From Porphyromonas loveana (lineage in GTDB: Bacteria; Bacteroidota; Bacteroidia; Bacteroidales; Porphyromonadaceae): a DNA stretch of 58,571 nt. The translations under genes and the position numbers were made by a program. Shown here piece by piece: positions 1-8,900 of this stretch; the first letter of the stretch is position 1; each line of letters opens with the position of its first letter. The stretch spans positions 1-58,571 of the forward strand of contig NZ_QEKY01000014.1 of assembly GCF_003096695.1 (NCBI RefSeq). The letters are read 5' to 3'. The notes under the pieces were generated by a model. It saw nothing but the letters and a program-made list of their open reading frames with translations. It ran no database searches and was not told where the DNA came from.

Positions 1-402
1 TCGCTCCTCGATCTGGAGCCTGACGCTGCCATCGAAGCGTTGGTGAATCGCTATAACGCCCTTGTGCAGAAGTTGAAGATCGAACTCAAACGTCGATCTG
101 CAACAGGAGCTGCCGCGACAGCCAAGCGCAAAGCGGAGACAGAGGAACTGCTCCGTCCCCATCTGGAGGAGCTGAAAGAAGTGGAAAATCTGTCCGAAGC
201 GCGATTCGCAGGGCGCTCCATCGGCACGGGGAAGACGCGCTGCTACCTGATAGCAGTAATAAAAGAGCACGGAGTGGTAGAAGATCGTTGGTACCGCGCG
301 AAGGGCAAGCAGTTCCTCCTCGTGCCCGACTCCAAACTACCCAAGCCCAGAAAACGAAAAAAGAAAGCCAACCTCACTGCGCCAGACAGCGGGAACGTAT
401 GA
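1..402 (+). CDS. DUF6261 family protein, 3' end only
   Basis: The frame is open from the first base, so this is the C-terminal ~133 residues of a gene that begins outside the window. It ends with TGA at 400-402. The opening residues (SLLDLEPDAAIEALVNRYN) and the later FAGRSIGTGKTRCYL stretch align with the C-terminal half of the complete DUF6261 gene at 11948-12994 (SIDDLEPSATITTLISLYN; FAGRTIGKGKARHYL). Both proteins finish in a short Lys/Pro/Arg-rich tail (LPKPRKRKKK against LPKPKKKKK). The family is found in Bacteroidales and has no known function. I see no signal peptide or membrane segment in this part. An internal ATG at position 40 would give a 120-residue product, but the homology continues upstream of it, so it is not the start. 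Confidence 0.75.
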   Translation, partial: SLLDLEPDAAIEALVNRYNALVQKLKIELKRRSATGAAATAKRKAETEELLRPHLEELKEVENLSEARFAGRSIGTGKTRCYLIAVIKEHGVVEDRWYRAKGKQFLLVPDSKLPKPRKRKKKANLTAPDSGNV

Positions 403-460
403 GCAACGATCTGCGTCTGTAGGAGAGCGTGTCAAAAATGAAAATCTTGATGCAGCCTCA

Positions 461-585
461 GAGGTTGTGTTAGAAAGGGTGAAATACAAGGCACTGAGAG
501 TGAGGGCGATGGGAGTATACTCAAGTATATGACCGAACCCGAATCTCGAAAGCAATGCTGCAGTTCGCCCTTATGACACAACCTC
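461..585. repeat. MITE-like repeat, copy 1
   Basis: About 125 bp with imperfect terminal inverted repeats: the left end gaggttgtgttagaaagg mirrors the reverse complement of the right end (gaggttgtgtcataagg). The interior contains gagtatactcaagtatatga, itself partly palindromic, followed by ccgaaccc and ctcgaaagcaa. The same interior recurs at 3475-3583 in the same orientation. It encodes nothing. Small non-coding repeats with inverted ends are the expected shape of a MITE. I cannot name the parent transposase from the sequence. Confidence 0.7.
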
Positions 586-650
586 CTACAGGATCCGAAT
601 ATCCCTGTTCAGAACTGCACAAAGGGATAAATGCGCATGTCAGCAGGAAG

Positions 651-684
651 TTGTATATAAATAATTAGAATAGACGTACTTTTG
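651..684 (+). promoter_or_regulatory. Promoter of the DEAD-box helicase gene
   Basis: TACTTTTG at 677-684 is an exact match to the Bacteroidetes -7 element TAnnTTTG. A TTG at 651-653 sits 23 nt upstream, at the long end of the usual -33 spacing. The predicted transcript starts near 690, which leaves a leader of about 20 nt before the ATG at 710. Confidence 0.55.
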
Positions 685-709
685 TAGGTACACATGATAA
701 GTATTACAT

Positions 710-1996
710 ATGCGTTTTGACGAATTAGACTTAGGAGATGAGGTATTGGATGGTCTCGATGCCATGAATTTCATAGAGACGACCCCCGTACAGGCGGCTA
801 CGATCCCTCCCTTATTGGAGGGACGCGACATGATCGCTTGCGCCCAGACGGGTACGGGCAAGACGGCCGCTTATCTACTCCCCATCCTGGATAGGCTGAG
901 CACCGGCGAGTTCTCCTCCGATGTAGTCAATGCCGTCATTATGGCTCCCACACGCGAACTGGCTCAGCAGATCGACCAACAGGTGGAGGGCTTCTCCTAC
1001 TTCATGCCCGTCTCGGCCGTAGCGATATACGGCGGTACGGACGGCATCGCCTGGGAGCAGCAACGCAGAGGCATGGCCATGGGGGCGGATATCGTGATAG
1101 CAACGCCAGGGCGACTGATCTCGCACCTGAATCTCGGTTCTGCCGACCTCTCACACGTGTCCTATTTCGTCTTGGACGAGGCGGACAGGATGCTCGACAT
1201 GGGTTTCTTCGACGACATTATGCAGATATACAAACAACTGCCGGAGAGCTGTCAGACGGTGATGTTCTCGGCGACGATGCCTCCGAAGATCCGCAAGCTG
1301 GCCGCATCCATCCTGAAAGATCCGGTAGAAGTGGAGATCGCCATCAGCCGTCCGCCGGAGAGCATCATGCAGAGCGCATACATCTGTCACGAGGCACAGA
1401 AGCTACCCATCCTCCGCCGGCTCTTCGAAGAGTCGGCTCCGAAGCGCACGATCATCTTCGCCTCGGCCAAACTCAAAGTGCGTGAGCTGACGGCTACATT
1501 GCGTAAGATGGGCTTCAATGTGGCGGATATGCATTCCGATCTGGAACAAACTCAGCGCGAACAGGTGATGCGCGACTTCAAGAACGGATATGTGGATGTA
1601 CTCGTGGCTACAGACATAGTGGCTCGCGGTATCGACATCGACAATATACGCGTAGTCATCAACTACGACATCCCACACGATCCCGAGGACTATGTGCACC
1701 GCATAGGACGTACGGCTCGTGGCACAAACGGGGAGGGGCTGGCCATTACTTTCGTATCGGAAGAGGAGCAATCGGACTTCCACAAGATCGAATCGTTCCT
1801 CGGCAAGACCGTGTACAAATTGCCGATCGATGCCGAACTGGGCGAGACGCCGGCCTATGAGCCACAGAAGCGTCGATCCCGCCGCAGCGGAAGGCCGGAG
1901 GGCAACAAAGGAAGAGAACACGGTGGTGACAAAGGCGACCGAGGGGGAGCATTGCCGGACCGACGCCGACGCGCCAGAAACAACAGGAAGAAGTAA
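710..1996 (+). CDS. DEAD-box ATP-dependent RNA helicase (RhlE/DeaD-like)
   Basis: A 428-residue two-domain RNA helicase. It unwinds short RNA duplexes using ATP, in the cytoplasm, typically during ribosome assembly or mRNA turnover. Visible motifs in order: Q motif (TTPVQAATIP, ~24-33), Walker A AQTGTGKT (~45-52), PTRELAQQ, TPGR, DEAD (~156-159), SAT (~187), ARGIDI and HRIGRTARG (~330). From about residue 385 there is a basic, Arg/Gly-rich tail, common in RhlE-type enzymes and likely to bind RNA. The ATG at 710 lies just after a clear promoter. The next gene starts 99 bp downstream on the same strand. The sequence does not separate RhlE from DeaD, so I give no symbol. Confidence 0.93.
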   Translation: MRFDELDLGDEVLDGLDAMNFIETTPVQAATIPPLLEGRDMIACAQTGTGKTAAYLLPILDRLSTGEFSSDVVNAVIMAPTRELAQQIDQQVEGFSYFMPVSAVAIYGGTDGIAWEQQRRGMAMGADIVIATPGRLISHLNLGSADLSHVSYFVLDEADRMLDMGFFDDIMQIYKQLPESCQTVMFSATMPPKIRKLAASILKDPVEVEIAISRPPESIMQSAYICHEAQKLPILRRLFEESAPKRTIIFASAKLKVRELTATLRKMGFNVADMHSDLEQTQREQVMRDFKNGYVDVLVATDIVARGIDIDNIRVVINYDIPHDPEDYVHRIGRTARGTNGEGLAITFVSEEEQSDFHKIESFLGKTVYKLPIDAELGETPAYEPQKRRSRRSGRPEGNKGREHGGDKGDRGGALPDRRRRARNNRKK

Positions 1997-2095
1997 GCTC
2001 TACACCCGCTGTTTCCCCGAAAAGACCGGATGAGTCGCAAAAAAAAATTATTTTACAGGACATTATTACTCACACCGCCTAATCGATGATAGCTT

Positions 2096-3286
2096 ATGAG
2101 AGGTTTTTTTGACAAAGAGTTCACGTTTGATCGCACGGTTCGCGTATTCTTCATCCTCTTACTGGTAGGAGGGATCATGGCTGTGGTCTATGGCCTGAGG
2201 GGAATCCTCATACCTTTCTGCTTGTCGTGGATATTCGCTTATGTGCTGATGCCTCTTGTGCGATTCGTGCAGTATCGGCTCCATCTGAAGTTTCGCTTTC
2301 TGTCGGTAATCGTGGTGCTGGCATTATTATCGGCATTGGTCGTCACTGCTGTTCTTTCACTCGTGCCGGCTGTACAGGAGGAGGTGAACAAGACGATCAT
2401 CATGCTCCAGCAGTACAACATTGATGAGAATCTGCTGAATATGCTGCCACCACAAGTGCGTAAGCTGCTCGAAGGAAACCTCAATGATCTCTTCCGCAAT
2501 ATCTCGCATGAGAATCTGATAGAGACCGGTCGTGAGCTGCTCACACAAGTCGGCAAACTCGTATCCGGCACGATTAGCATCTTCAGCTACACGACTGTGG
2601 CCTTCATTGCATTGCTGTACTTCATCTTTATTCTGTTCGACTACGAAAAGCTCGCCCAAGGCTTCGTCCGACTATTCCCGCTGGGTCACCGAGGACGTGT
2701 GAAAAGCATCATCAACGATGTGGACGGCTACATGAACAGCTATTTCCGCGGACAAGCATTGATAGCCCTGTCTGTGGGCATATTGCTGTCTATTGGCTAC
2801 AAGATCATTGATTTCCCGTTGGGTATTACGCTCGGGCTTTTCATCGGCTTGCTCAATCTGATCCCTTATCTCCAGATTGTAGGGATAGTCCCCATCATCT
2901 TCCTCTCGCTGCTCAAAGCCGCCCAAACGGGGCAGAATTTCTTCGTTATACTGGCTCTTGCATTCGGTGTATTGATGGCCGTGCAGGTGATACAGGACAC
3001 GATACTGACGCCGAATATCATGGGAAGAAAAATGGGCATGTCCCCAGCCATGATCCTGCTCTCGATCTCTGTGTGGGGCAGCCTCATGGGCTTCTTCGGG
3101 CTCTTCGTTGCCTTGCCACTGACCATGTCTCTCTATTCGATCTATAAGCGTTATGTCCTCGAAGATCCCGAATTCATCAAAGAAGAGGATGAGGACAGGA
3201 TCGCGAAAAGGAAGGCCATAGAGAGGGTCAAAAAGATGGCCTCGGGGGAGAAAAAAACGGACAATTACTTGGACAAACCGGAATAA
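2096..3286 (+). CDS. AI-2E family transporter (PerM/YdiK-like membrane protein)
   Basis: A 396-residue integral membrane protein of the AI-2E (PF01594) family. Two hydrophobic segments lie near the N-terminus (~17-48), another at ~62-85, then a soluble stretch rich in charged residues (~90-150), then several more membrane segments from ~165 to ~345. The GLLNLIPYLQIVGIVP segment is typical of the family's re-entrant region. The C-terminal ~45 residues are charged and cytoplasmic. Members have been linked to signal-molecule export or to Na+/H+ antiport. The substrate cannot be told from sequence, and no known Bacteroidetes phenotype can be assigned. Length is normal. The gene is followed immediately by tRNA-Lys, which has its own promoter. 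Confidence 0.88.
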   Translation: MRGFFDKEFTFDRTVRVFFILLLVGGIMAVVYGLRGILIPFCLSWIFAYVLMPLVRFVQYRLHLKFRFLSVIVVLALLSALVVTAVLSLVPAVQEEVNKTIIMLQQYNIDENLLNMLPPQVRKLLEGNLNDLFRNISHENLIETGRELLTQVGKLVSGTISIFSYTTVAFIALLYFIFILFDYEKLAQGFVRLFPLGHRGRVKSIINDVDGYMNSYFRGQALIALSVGILLSIGYKIIDFPLGITLGLFIGLLNLIPYLQIVGIVPIIFLSLLKAAQTGQNFFVILALAFGVLMAVQVIQDTILTPNIMGRKMGMSPAMILLSISVWGSLMGFFGLFVALPLTMSLYSIYKRYVLEDPEFIKEEDEDRIAKRKAIERVKKMASGEKKTDNYLDKPE

Positions 3287-3298
3287 TGATTACATTTG
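3269..3298 (+). promoter_or_regulatory. Promoter of tRNA-Lys
   Basis: TTG at 3269-3271, 19 nt, then TACATTTG at 3291-3298. This is a full -33/-7 Bacteroidetes promoter and lies across the end of the preceding membrane-protein gene. It places the start near 3304, about 30 nt before the tRNA 5' end. Confidence 0.65.
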
Positions 3299-3334
3299 CA
3301 CCGCGTTTCTGCAAAGCGGAGCGCTTTTAAGGCT

Positions 3335-3407
3335 GAATCGCTAGCTCAGTAGGTAGAGCACATCCCTTTTAAGGATGGGGTCCTGGGTTCGAACCCCAGG
3401 CGGTTCA
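3335..3407 (+). tRNA. tRNA-Lys (anticodon TTT)
   Basis: It folds as a normal cloverleaf: acceptor stem GAATCGC/GCGGTTC (one T-G pair), D arm starting TAGCTCAGTAGGTAGAGC, anticodon stem CATCC/GGATG around loop CTTTTAA with TTT at 3368-3370, T arm CTGGG-TTCGAAC-CCCAG, discriminator A at 3407. The CCA end is not fully encoded. Decodes AAA/AAG lysine codons. It is a lone tRNA gene with its own promoter and terminator. Confidence 0.97.
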
Positions 3408-3410
3408 CAG

Positions 3411-3455
3411 AAAGAGGTGGACAATCATCAGATTGTCCGTCTCTTTATTATTTTG
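3411..3455 (+). terminator. Terminator after tRNA-Lys
   Basis: AAAGAG-gt-GGACAATC pairs with GATTGTCC-gt-CTCTTT across a 4-nt loop (3411-3446), followed by attattttg. The position right after the tRNA fits an intrinsic terminator. Confidence 0.7.
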
Positions 3456-3474
3456 TAGATCAGCCTCGAAGGAA

Positions 3475-3583
3475 GGTTTTGAGATGCAAGGCGCTGAGAG
3501 CAAGGGAGAAGGGAGTATACTTGAGTATATGACCGAACCCGTGGCTCGAAAGCAACGCAGCAGGTCGCCCTTTATAACGTAAC
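3475..3583. repeat. MITE-like repeat, copy 2
   Basis: A second copy of the repeat at 461-585, in the same orientation: gcgctgagagcaagggagaa, gagtatacttgagtatatga, ccgaaccc, ctcgaaagcaacgcagcag. The left terminal repeat is more decayed than in copy 1, while the right end (gccctttataacgtaacc) is recognisable. It sits between the tRNA terminator and the 3' end of tamL. Confidence 0.65.
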
Positions 3584-3587
3584 CGAA

Positions 3588-5915
3588 TTAGAAGGGATAG
3601 CCTACTGCAAAATGATATCCTATAGCATCCTTAAAACGAGGGATATTGTAGTAGCCCTTCCTGCCCGTATTGTAGGGCATATGGAGACCAAAACCCACAT
3701 CGAAACGAACGACAAGGAAGGTGAGATCATAGCGCACTCCAACGCCGGTGCCCAGGGCAATACTATTAAGGAAATTACCAATCGATCCGACTTCAGCAAG
3801 CGAACCGCCCGGACGCGTTTGATCCTCACTCAACAGCCAAATGTTGCCTGCATCCAGAAAAACAGCTCCGTGCAAATCGCCGAAGAGCTTGCCGCGATAC
3901 TCCACATTGGCCTCTAACTTGAATTCTCCCACCTGATCCAGATAGGAATAAAGGTTGTCGGCATTGGGCACGAATCGGCCCGGACCGATACTGCGCACGG
4001 TAAAGGCTCGAATACTATTGGCACCGCCCACATAGAACTGTTCGTTATACGGAGCCACCTTCATATTCCCATAGCTGTAGATAATGCCCGAACCGACGCG
4101 TGTGGCCAACGACTGATTGCGGTCGATTATATAGGTATATCGTACCTCTCCGGTGGCTTTGATAAACTGCGAGAAGGGTACTCCGATAAAGTTCTTCGTC
4201 TCATTGTATTTCTTGCCGGCTGCGAGATAGACAAGATTGAGGAGGTTGCCCGCTTCGTATAGACCAAACTGCATCCAAAGTTGGTGCGGACTCTTCGCGG
4301 AGGTGGAGCGATTGAAGGTATAGGTGTAGCCCATCTGAGGGACAAACTGACTCTGGAGACTAAGCAAGAGGGGCGGATTGTCTGCCGTGATGGTCTGGAA
4401 AGCCTCGCTCTGATTGCCCAACATATTGTAGCTGAACTTCAACGGGATGATATTATGACGGTGCTCCTTGGAGGGCTGGAACTCATAGTTGGCAGAGAAT
4501 CCGAACGAATACATGCTGAAGTAATGCGCTCTGTTGAGCGCCGATGCCGATACTTGGAACGTGGTCGTCGTGGGGTAATAGTAATACCGATCTAGCAATC
4601 CGGGGAAAACGATGGAGGGGAAAGAGAGATTGAGACCTGTGGACAAGCTATACGAATTGATGTCGATAAAGCTATTGCTACTGCCTTCGGGGCGGCTTGT
4701 CGTTTCCCATTCGTATGAGCCACCTATATTCCATGAGAGATTCTCTCCTCCGCCAAACACATTGCGACGAGCCAGTGTAAAATTGAGTCCAGGGCCGATG
4801 AAGTCATTGCTCTTAGTCTTGAACAACGCTTCCAACGATGCATCCCACGGCTTGTCGAGGGTCGTGAGGAGGCGCACATCGAGCGTATCGGACAGGGAGT
4901 CGCGACGGGAGAAATTAAGATCAATAACAGAGAAAGCTCCGAGACGAGCCAAGGACTTGCGCGTCACATCCTCGTCCGTCTGTCGGTACAGATTGCCGGA
5001 GAAGAAACGAAAACGCTCGGCCAAGACATTCGGGCGCACCGGCATCTTATGGTGGTAGAAAATCTGCATATCACCGACTACGAGCGAGTCTGTAGGCGGC
5101 TCCGCATTCTGCCCCAACAGCACGGTCGTGCGCTTACCGATCCGCCACGGATGCAAGGCTTGAGGAGATGTTTCTGGAGACAGTTTGGTGCGCAGGGTCA
5201 CTGCACCCGGGACAAGGAGGGTATCGGCTTCGTATATAATGTCCTGCGATCGGAAGAAGTAGTAACCGTTGTCTCGCAGCATGGAGCTGATCGTCTGCCG
5301 TTCTTCCTGCAGTCTGGCCAGACTGAACTGATCCCCTTTGCGAATAAGCGACGGACTTGCTCTGCGAGCAAGGATACTGTCGGGGAAAGTTGTGACCGGC
5401 AACGGGATGATGCTGTCATACCGATAAGGCGCACCCATATCAATCGTATAGGTCACTTTGGCCTTGAGAGAATCTTTAGGCAACGTAGTGATGAGGCTTT
5501 CCACTCCGGCATTGAAGTAGCCGTGCTCGCGAAGAATATTCGTGGCCACCTTCGACCGATTGTTGGCTTTGACGTGGCTGATGAAGACGGGTTTGGCGGC
5601 AAACTTGTCGAATATCCATTTGGAGATAACCGAAGAATCGCCTACAAAGCTGTTGTAAATCCACATACCGAAGGGAACTTTCGGCAGCGATGCACTGGTG
5701 CTACCGAATATAGCACCGTTGGGCACCACCTTGAGCGTTGCCTCGACCTCGGAAAGGGCTTGCTGTCCGGCATGACTCTTGTCCAATTGGTTGATCTGCG
5801 TCTTGCCCATCCCGATGTATAACTGTTCGCCTTCGGGCAGATGCTTCGTCGTCGAACAAGCCACGGCCAACATAATCAAAAGGCATAGGGCGGATATTTG
5901 CCGGATTCGTTTCAT
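3588..5915 (-). CDS. tamL: TamL, BamA-like outer membrane assembly lipoprotein
   Basis: A 775-residue outer membrane protein of the Omp85/BamA superfamily. The N-terminus is a lipoprotein signal with lipobox LAVAC (Cys20). Residues ~100-320 are POTRA-like repeats. The C-terminal ~400 residues form a 16-strand-type barrel ending in an aromatic F (FAVGYPF). A lipid-anchored BamA paralogue is the Bacteroidetes form of TamA, known as TamL. It works with the inner-membrane-anchored TamB in moving proteins or lipids to the outer membrane. It starts 17 bp after the tamB stop, so the two are surely co-transcribed, which supports the name. BamA itself is unlikely because BamA carries no lipobox and five canonical POTRAs. 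Confidence 0.85.
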   Translation of the reverse strand: MKRIRQISALCLLIMLAVACSTTKHLPEGEQLYIGMGKTQINQLDKSHAGQQALSEVEATLKVVPNGAIFGSTSASLPKVPFGMWIYNSFVGDSSVISKWIFDKFAAKPVFISHVKANNRSKVATNILREHGYFNAGVESLITTLPKDSLKAKVTYTIDMGAPYRYDSIIPLPVTTFPDSILARRASPSLIRKGDQFSLARLQEERQTISSMLRDNGYYFFRSQDIIYEADTLLVPGAVTLRTKLSPETSPQALHPWRIGKRTTVLLGQNAEPPTDSLVVGDMQIFYHHKMPVRPNVLAERFRFFSGNLYRQTDEDVTRKSLARLGAFSVIDLNFSRRDSLSDTLDVRLLTTLDKPWDASLEALFKTKSNDFIGPGLNFTLARRNVFGGGENLSWNIGGSYEWETTSRPEGSSNSFIDINSYSLSTGLNLSFPSIVFPGLLDRYYYYPTTTTFQVSASALNRAHYFSMYSFGFSANYEFQPSKEHRHNIIPLKFSYNMLGNQSEAFQTITADNPPLLLSLQSQFVPQMGYTYTFNRSTSAKSPHQLWMQFGLYEAGNLLNLVYLAAGKKYNETKNFIGVPFSQFIKATGEVRYTYIIDRNQSLATRVGSGIIYSYGNMKVAPYNEQFYVGGANSIRAFTVRSIGPGRFVPNADNLYSYLDQVGEFKLEANVEYRGKLFGDLHGAVFLDAGNIWLLSEDQTRPGGSLAEVGSIGNFLNSIALGTGVGVRYDLTFLVVRFDVGFGLHMPYNTGRKGYYNIPRFKDAIGYHFAVGYPF

Positions 5916-5932
5916 ATCGGATAGGGTTACAA

Positions 5933-8900
5933 TCAGTTAGCAGCCTCTTCAGGGATGGCTGTCGTCTCCTCTTTTGGCTTGAGCGCTTCGACCGTCGTCG
6001 AGGGCTTCGTCTCTTTCTTTTTATTCCCGAAGCGGAAAAGATCGGACAAGCGTGCCAACTTCCTACTGATCACGTAACCCACACCCGTCTCGGTGATTTC
6101 TCCTTCGAGGAGGTTCTCGTTATTTTTCTTGTGGAAGAGCTTGAGGTGCTGTGCTCCGGCCTGATCCAAGCGATACTCCAGAGCCACGTTGTCCACCAAA
6201 CTCCTGTCCTTATTCGTCGGGATGTTCGAACCGGAAGCGACAGCTCCTCCTATGACCACACGGATGCGGTTGTTATAGAACTGCTTGCTGAAGCTGTAGG
6301 TGAAGTCGGTGTAGGTGCCGGAGCCGTCTGTGCCGTCATGATTCTCCATACCGATGTTCAGACCCGAACCCTCGAACACCTTGCCGAGGGCACTATTGAT
6401 CATACCCTGCGCATAGCTGCTGAGCGCATTGTCGAAGCTAAACCCGGCCGACTGAGAGGCCAAATAAGTACCCGTGGCCAACAGGCCGATAGCCTGCTTG
6501 GATCGCTCTTCGGCTCCCATCCCTTGTAGCTGAGACTGAATGGTAATATCCTCGGGAGCCTCCACATCGAAGGCCAAATCCATATGCGTGAGTGTCTCTT
6601 TGACGATGACACCCACGTCGAAGTTCACCTTGCGGGTCGTCTTATTGCCACCGTCCATCACATCGGCACGCACTCGTTGCACGGCCTTGAAATTGACATA
6701 CGGGTCTTGTACGTTGCCGCTCCACTGCACATAGCTGGACGGATCGATGGTGAAGACTTGCTTGCCCACGACGGGAAGGGTATAGACCATCTTACCTCCC
6801 CCGCTCATTTCATAACGTCCAGTCATACTCATCTCACCGAAAGCCGGCATTGAGAAAGAAAGGTCGCCGCCACCCTGCAGATCCAAACGATCTTGAGTAC
6901 CGGACGAAAGATCTACCCCGAACTCCACCACCGGATCGATATGGATGCGGAGCAACAGATCCATACCGCCGAACGTCCTCTCTTTGTCTATATCGGACTG
7001 CGAAGGCATGACGATCGTATCGCTAAAGTCAATGAAGCTCACCACATCGCCCATCATACTCTCGGTTCCGAGGTCCACATCCGTATATACATAGGTACAC
7101 GAAGTGCCTCCGTGGATGTCCAGCGAACCACGAATCGTCATCGCATCCAACGGCCCGCGCAGCAAGAGATTTGTTGAGGCTATGAGCTTGCCGTATAGGA
7201 GATCGCTCTGGCTCTTCTTAGAGTTGAGCATCGTCATATTATCTGCTTTGACTTGCAAAGCTGCCGTCATGGCTCTGGCTCCGGTGAGGATGATCTCCCC
7301 ATCCACACTGAGGCCTTCCTTCTCATTCTGTCGGGCATGTACCAGATAGTTGTCGAAGATCAGTTTGTGCCGATCGAACACCAACGGTTTTTCCGAGAAG
7401 TAGAAAGTATTACCCACCATCGGAGAGAAGAACGAAGCCTTGCGCATGGCCAGATTGCCATCGATCAGCGGAGCATCTGCCTTGCCTTTGATCTCCAGTT
7501 CTCCATCCATGAAGCCGGCAAGAGACCCGCGCTCGGCTCCTATGAAAGGATTGGCGATGGCCAGCGGGAAGCCGTTGAGCATGGCCTTGATATCGAAGTT
7601 GTTGTTGCGGTCCTCGGCGTGATAGATGCCATCGATATTGAGAGCTGGATTTCCGTTGTAACTAATTTCGGCGGTGAGGTAATGCGAGTCGTTATTTCGT
7701 GGTTCATAGAAGAGAGACGAGGCGATGTTGCCGATGGGCTTGCCCTCGTATGCAAGGTTGTTGACCGAAACGTCGCCCGTCGCGGTGAGAGTGCCGCCTG
7801 CTCCGCCCGTACGCGACAGACGGGCATAAGCGAAGAGACTGCCGGCCATATCGGGGAGCGGAGTCAAACGTGCGTATTGCTGCAGACGCAGGTTGCGGAT
7901 ATTGACGTTGATCTCCTCCATATCCGCAATGGTATCGGTGGTGAAGACGGACAGATACTGCTTGTCCGCGCTCGTCAGCTCCAGATTGGCAAAGAGTCGT
8001 TCGTCGCTACTGCGATAGAAGATGCGGTTGTTTTCATTGGCGGTAAAATGGTTGTACGCCAATACGACCGGTTCGGTATCCATGACATTGATCCCCATGC
8101 CCCCTTCATTCCAGAAGCCGTGCAAACCGAGACGATAGGCTTCCTGCTTGGCTCCGTCGGCGAGACTCAGTCGCACGTCGACGCCTTGGAGCGTAGCGTC
8201 GGCCACTATCCGGCCGTACATAGCCGGCTGGCGACGATAGCGACTCTTGTCCACGGAGAGCGTCAGGCGCAGCACCCGATCATAGCTATTGAGGATGGAG
8301 TCCGGCACATAGGCGAGTTCAACCGAGTCGGGCGAGAGTACGCCGTACTGGGACAGCGTGGCCAAATCGAGACGAATGCGATCGATACGAATCGTGTCGC
8401 GCTGGAAACCCTGCATCTCCACAAAACCCTCCAATCCCCTCTCGGGCGTTGCCGTCAGTTGCGTTTGGATGGTGGAGAAGATCATCCCGTTCACCTCCAT
8501 ATAGTCGCGAAGCGGATTGTAACGCCTGGCTTCCATCGTGAAGGAGGTGTGAGGCAACTCTCGGATAACTTCGGATAGTCGCAAGCGGTGGATGGAGTCG
8601 CTGCGCATGGCTTCCATCTTTTTGCCCAGAGATTCGGATATGGCTGTCACAGCATTGATGCCTTCGCCCACACGGAGAGCCATCTTCAAGTCTCCGGAGG
8701 AAACATCGAGACGGATGCTGTCGGGGTCGGTATCGGCCAAAATGTCTATTCGGTCCAGATTGACACGATAGCGCTCCAGACGCATGAAACACTTGGGCAT
8801 CGAGGCTTCGAATCGGTGCGTTTGGTCGAGGTCGCTCTTGAGATGCCCTTCGAGGATGAAGTTTGTGGAGAAGGTGGTATCGGCAAGTCCCAGCGCATTG

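Noticed and set aside
7253-8578. Long plus-strand ORF (441 codons) inside tamB
   Set aside because: It is antisense to a conserved coding region and its translation has no family features. Long mirror ORFs arise from the codon bias of tamB.
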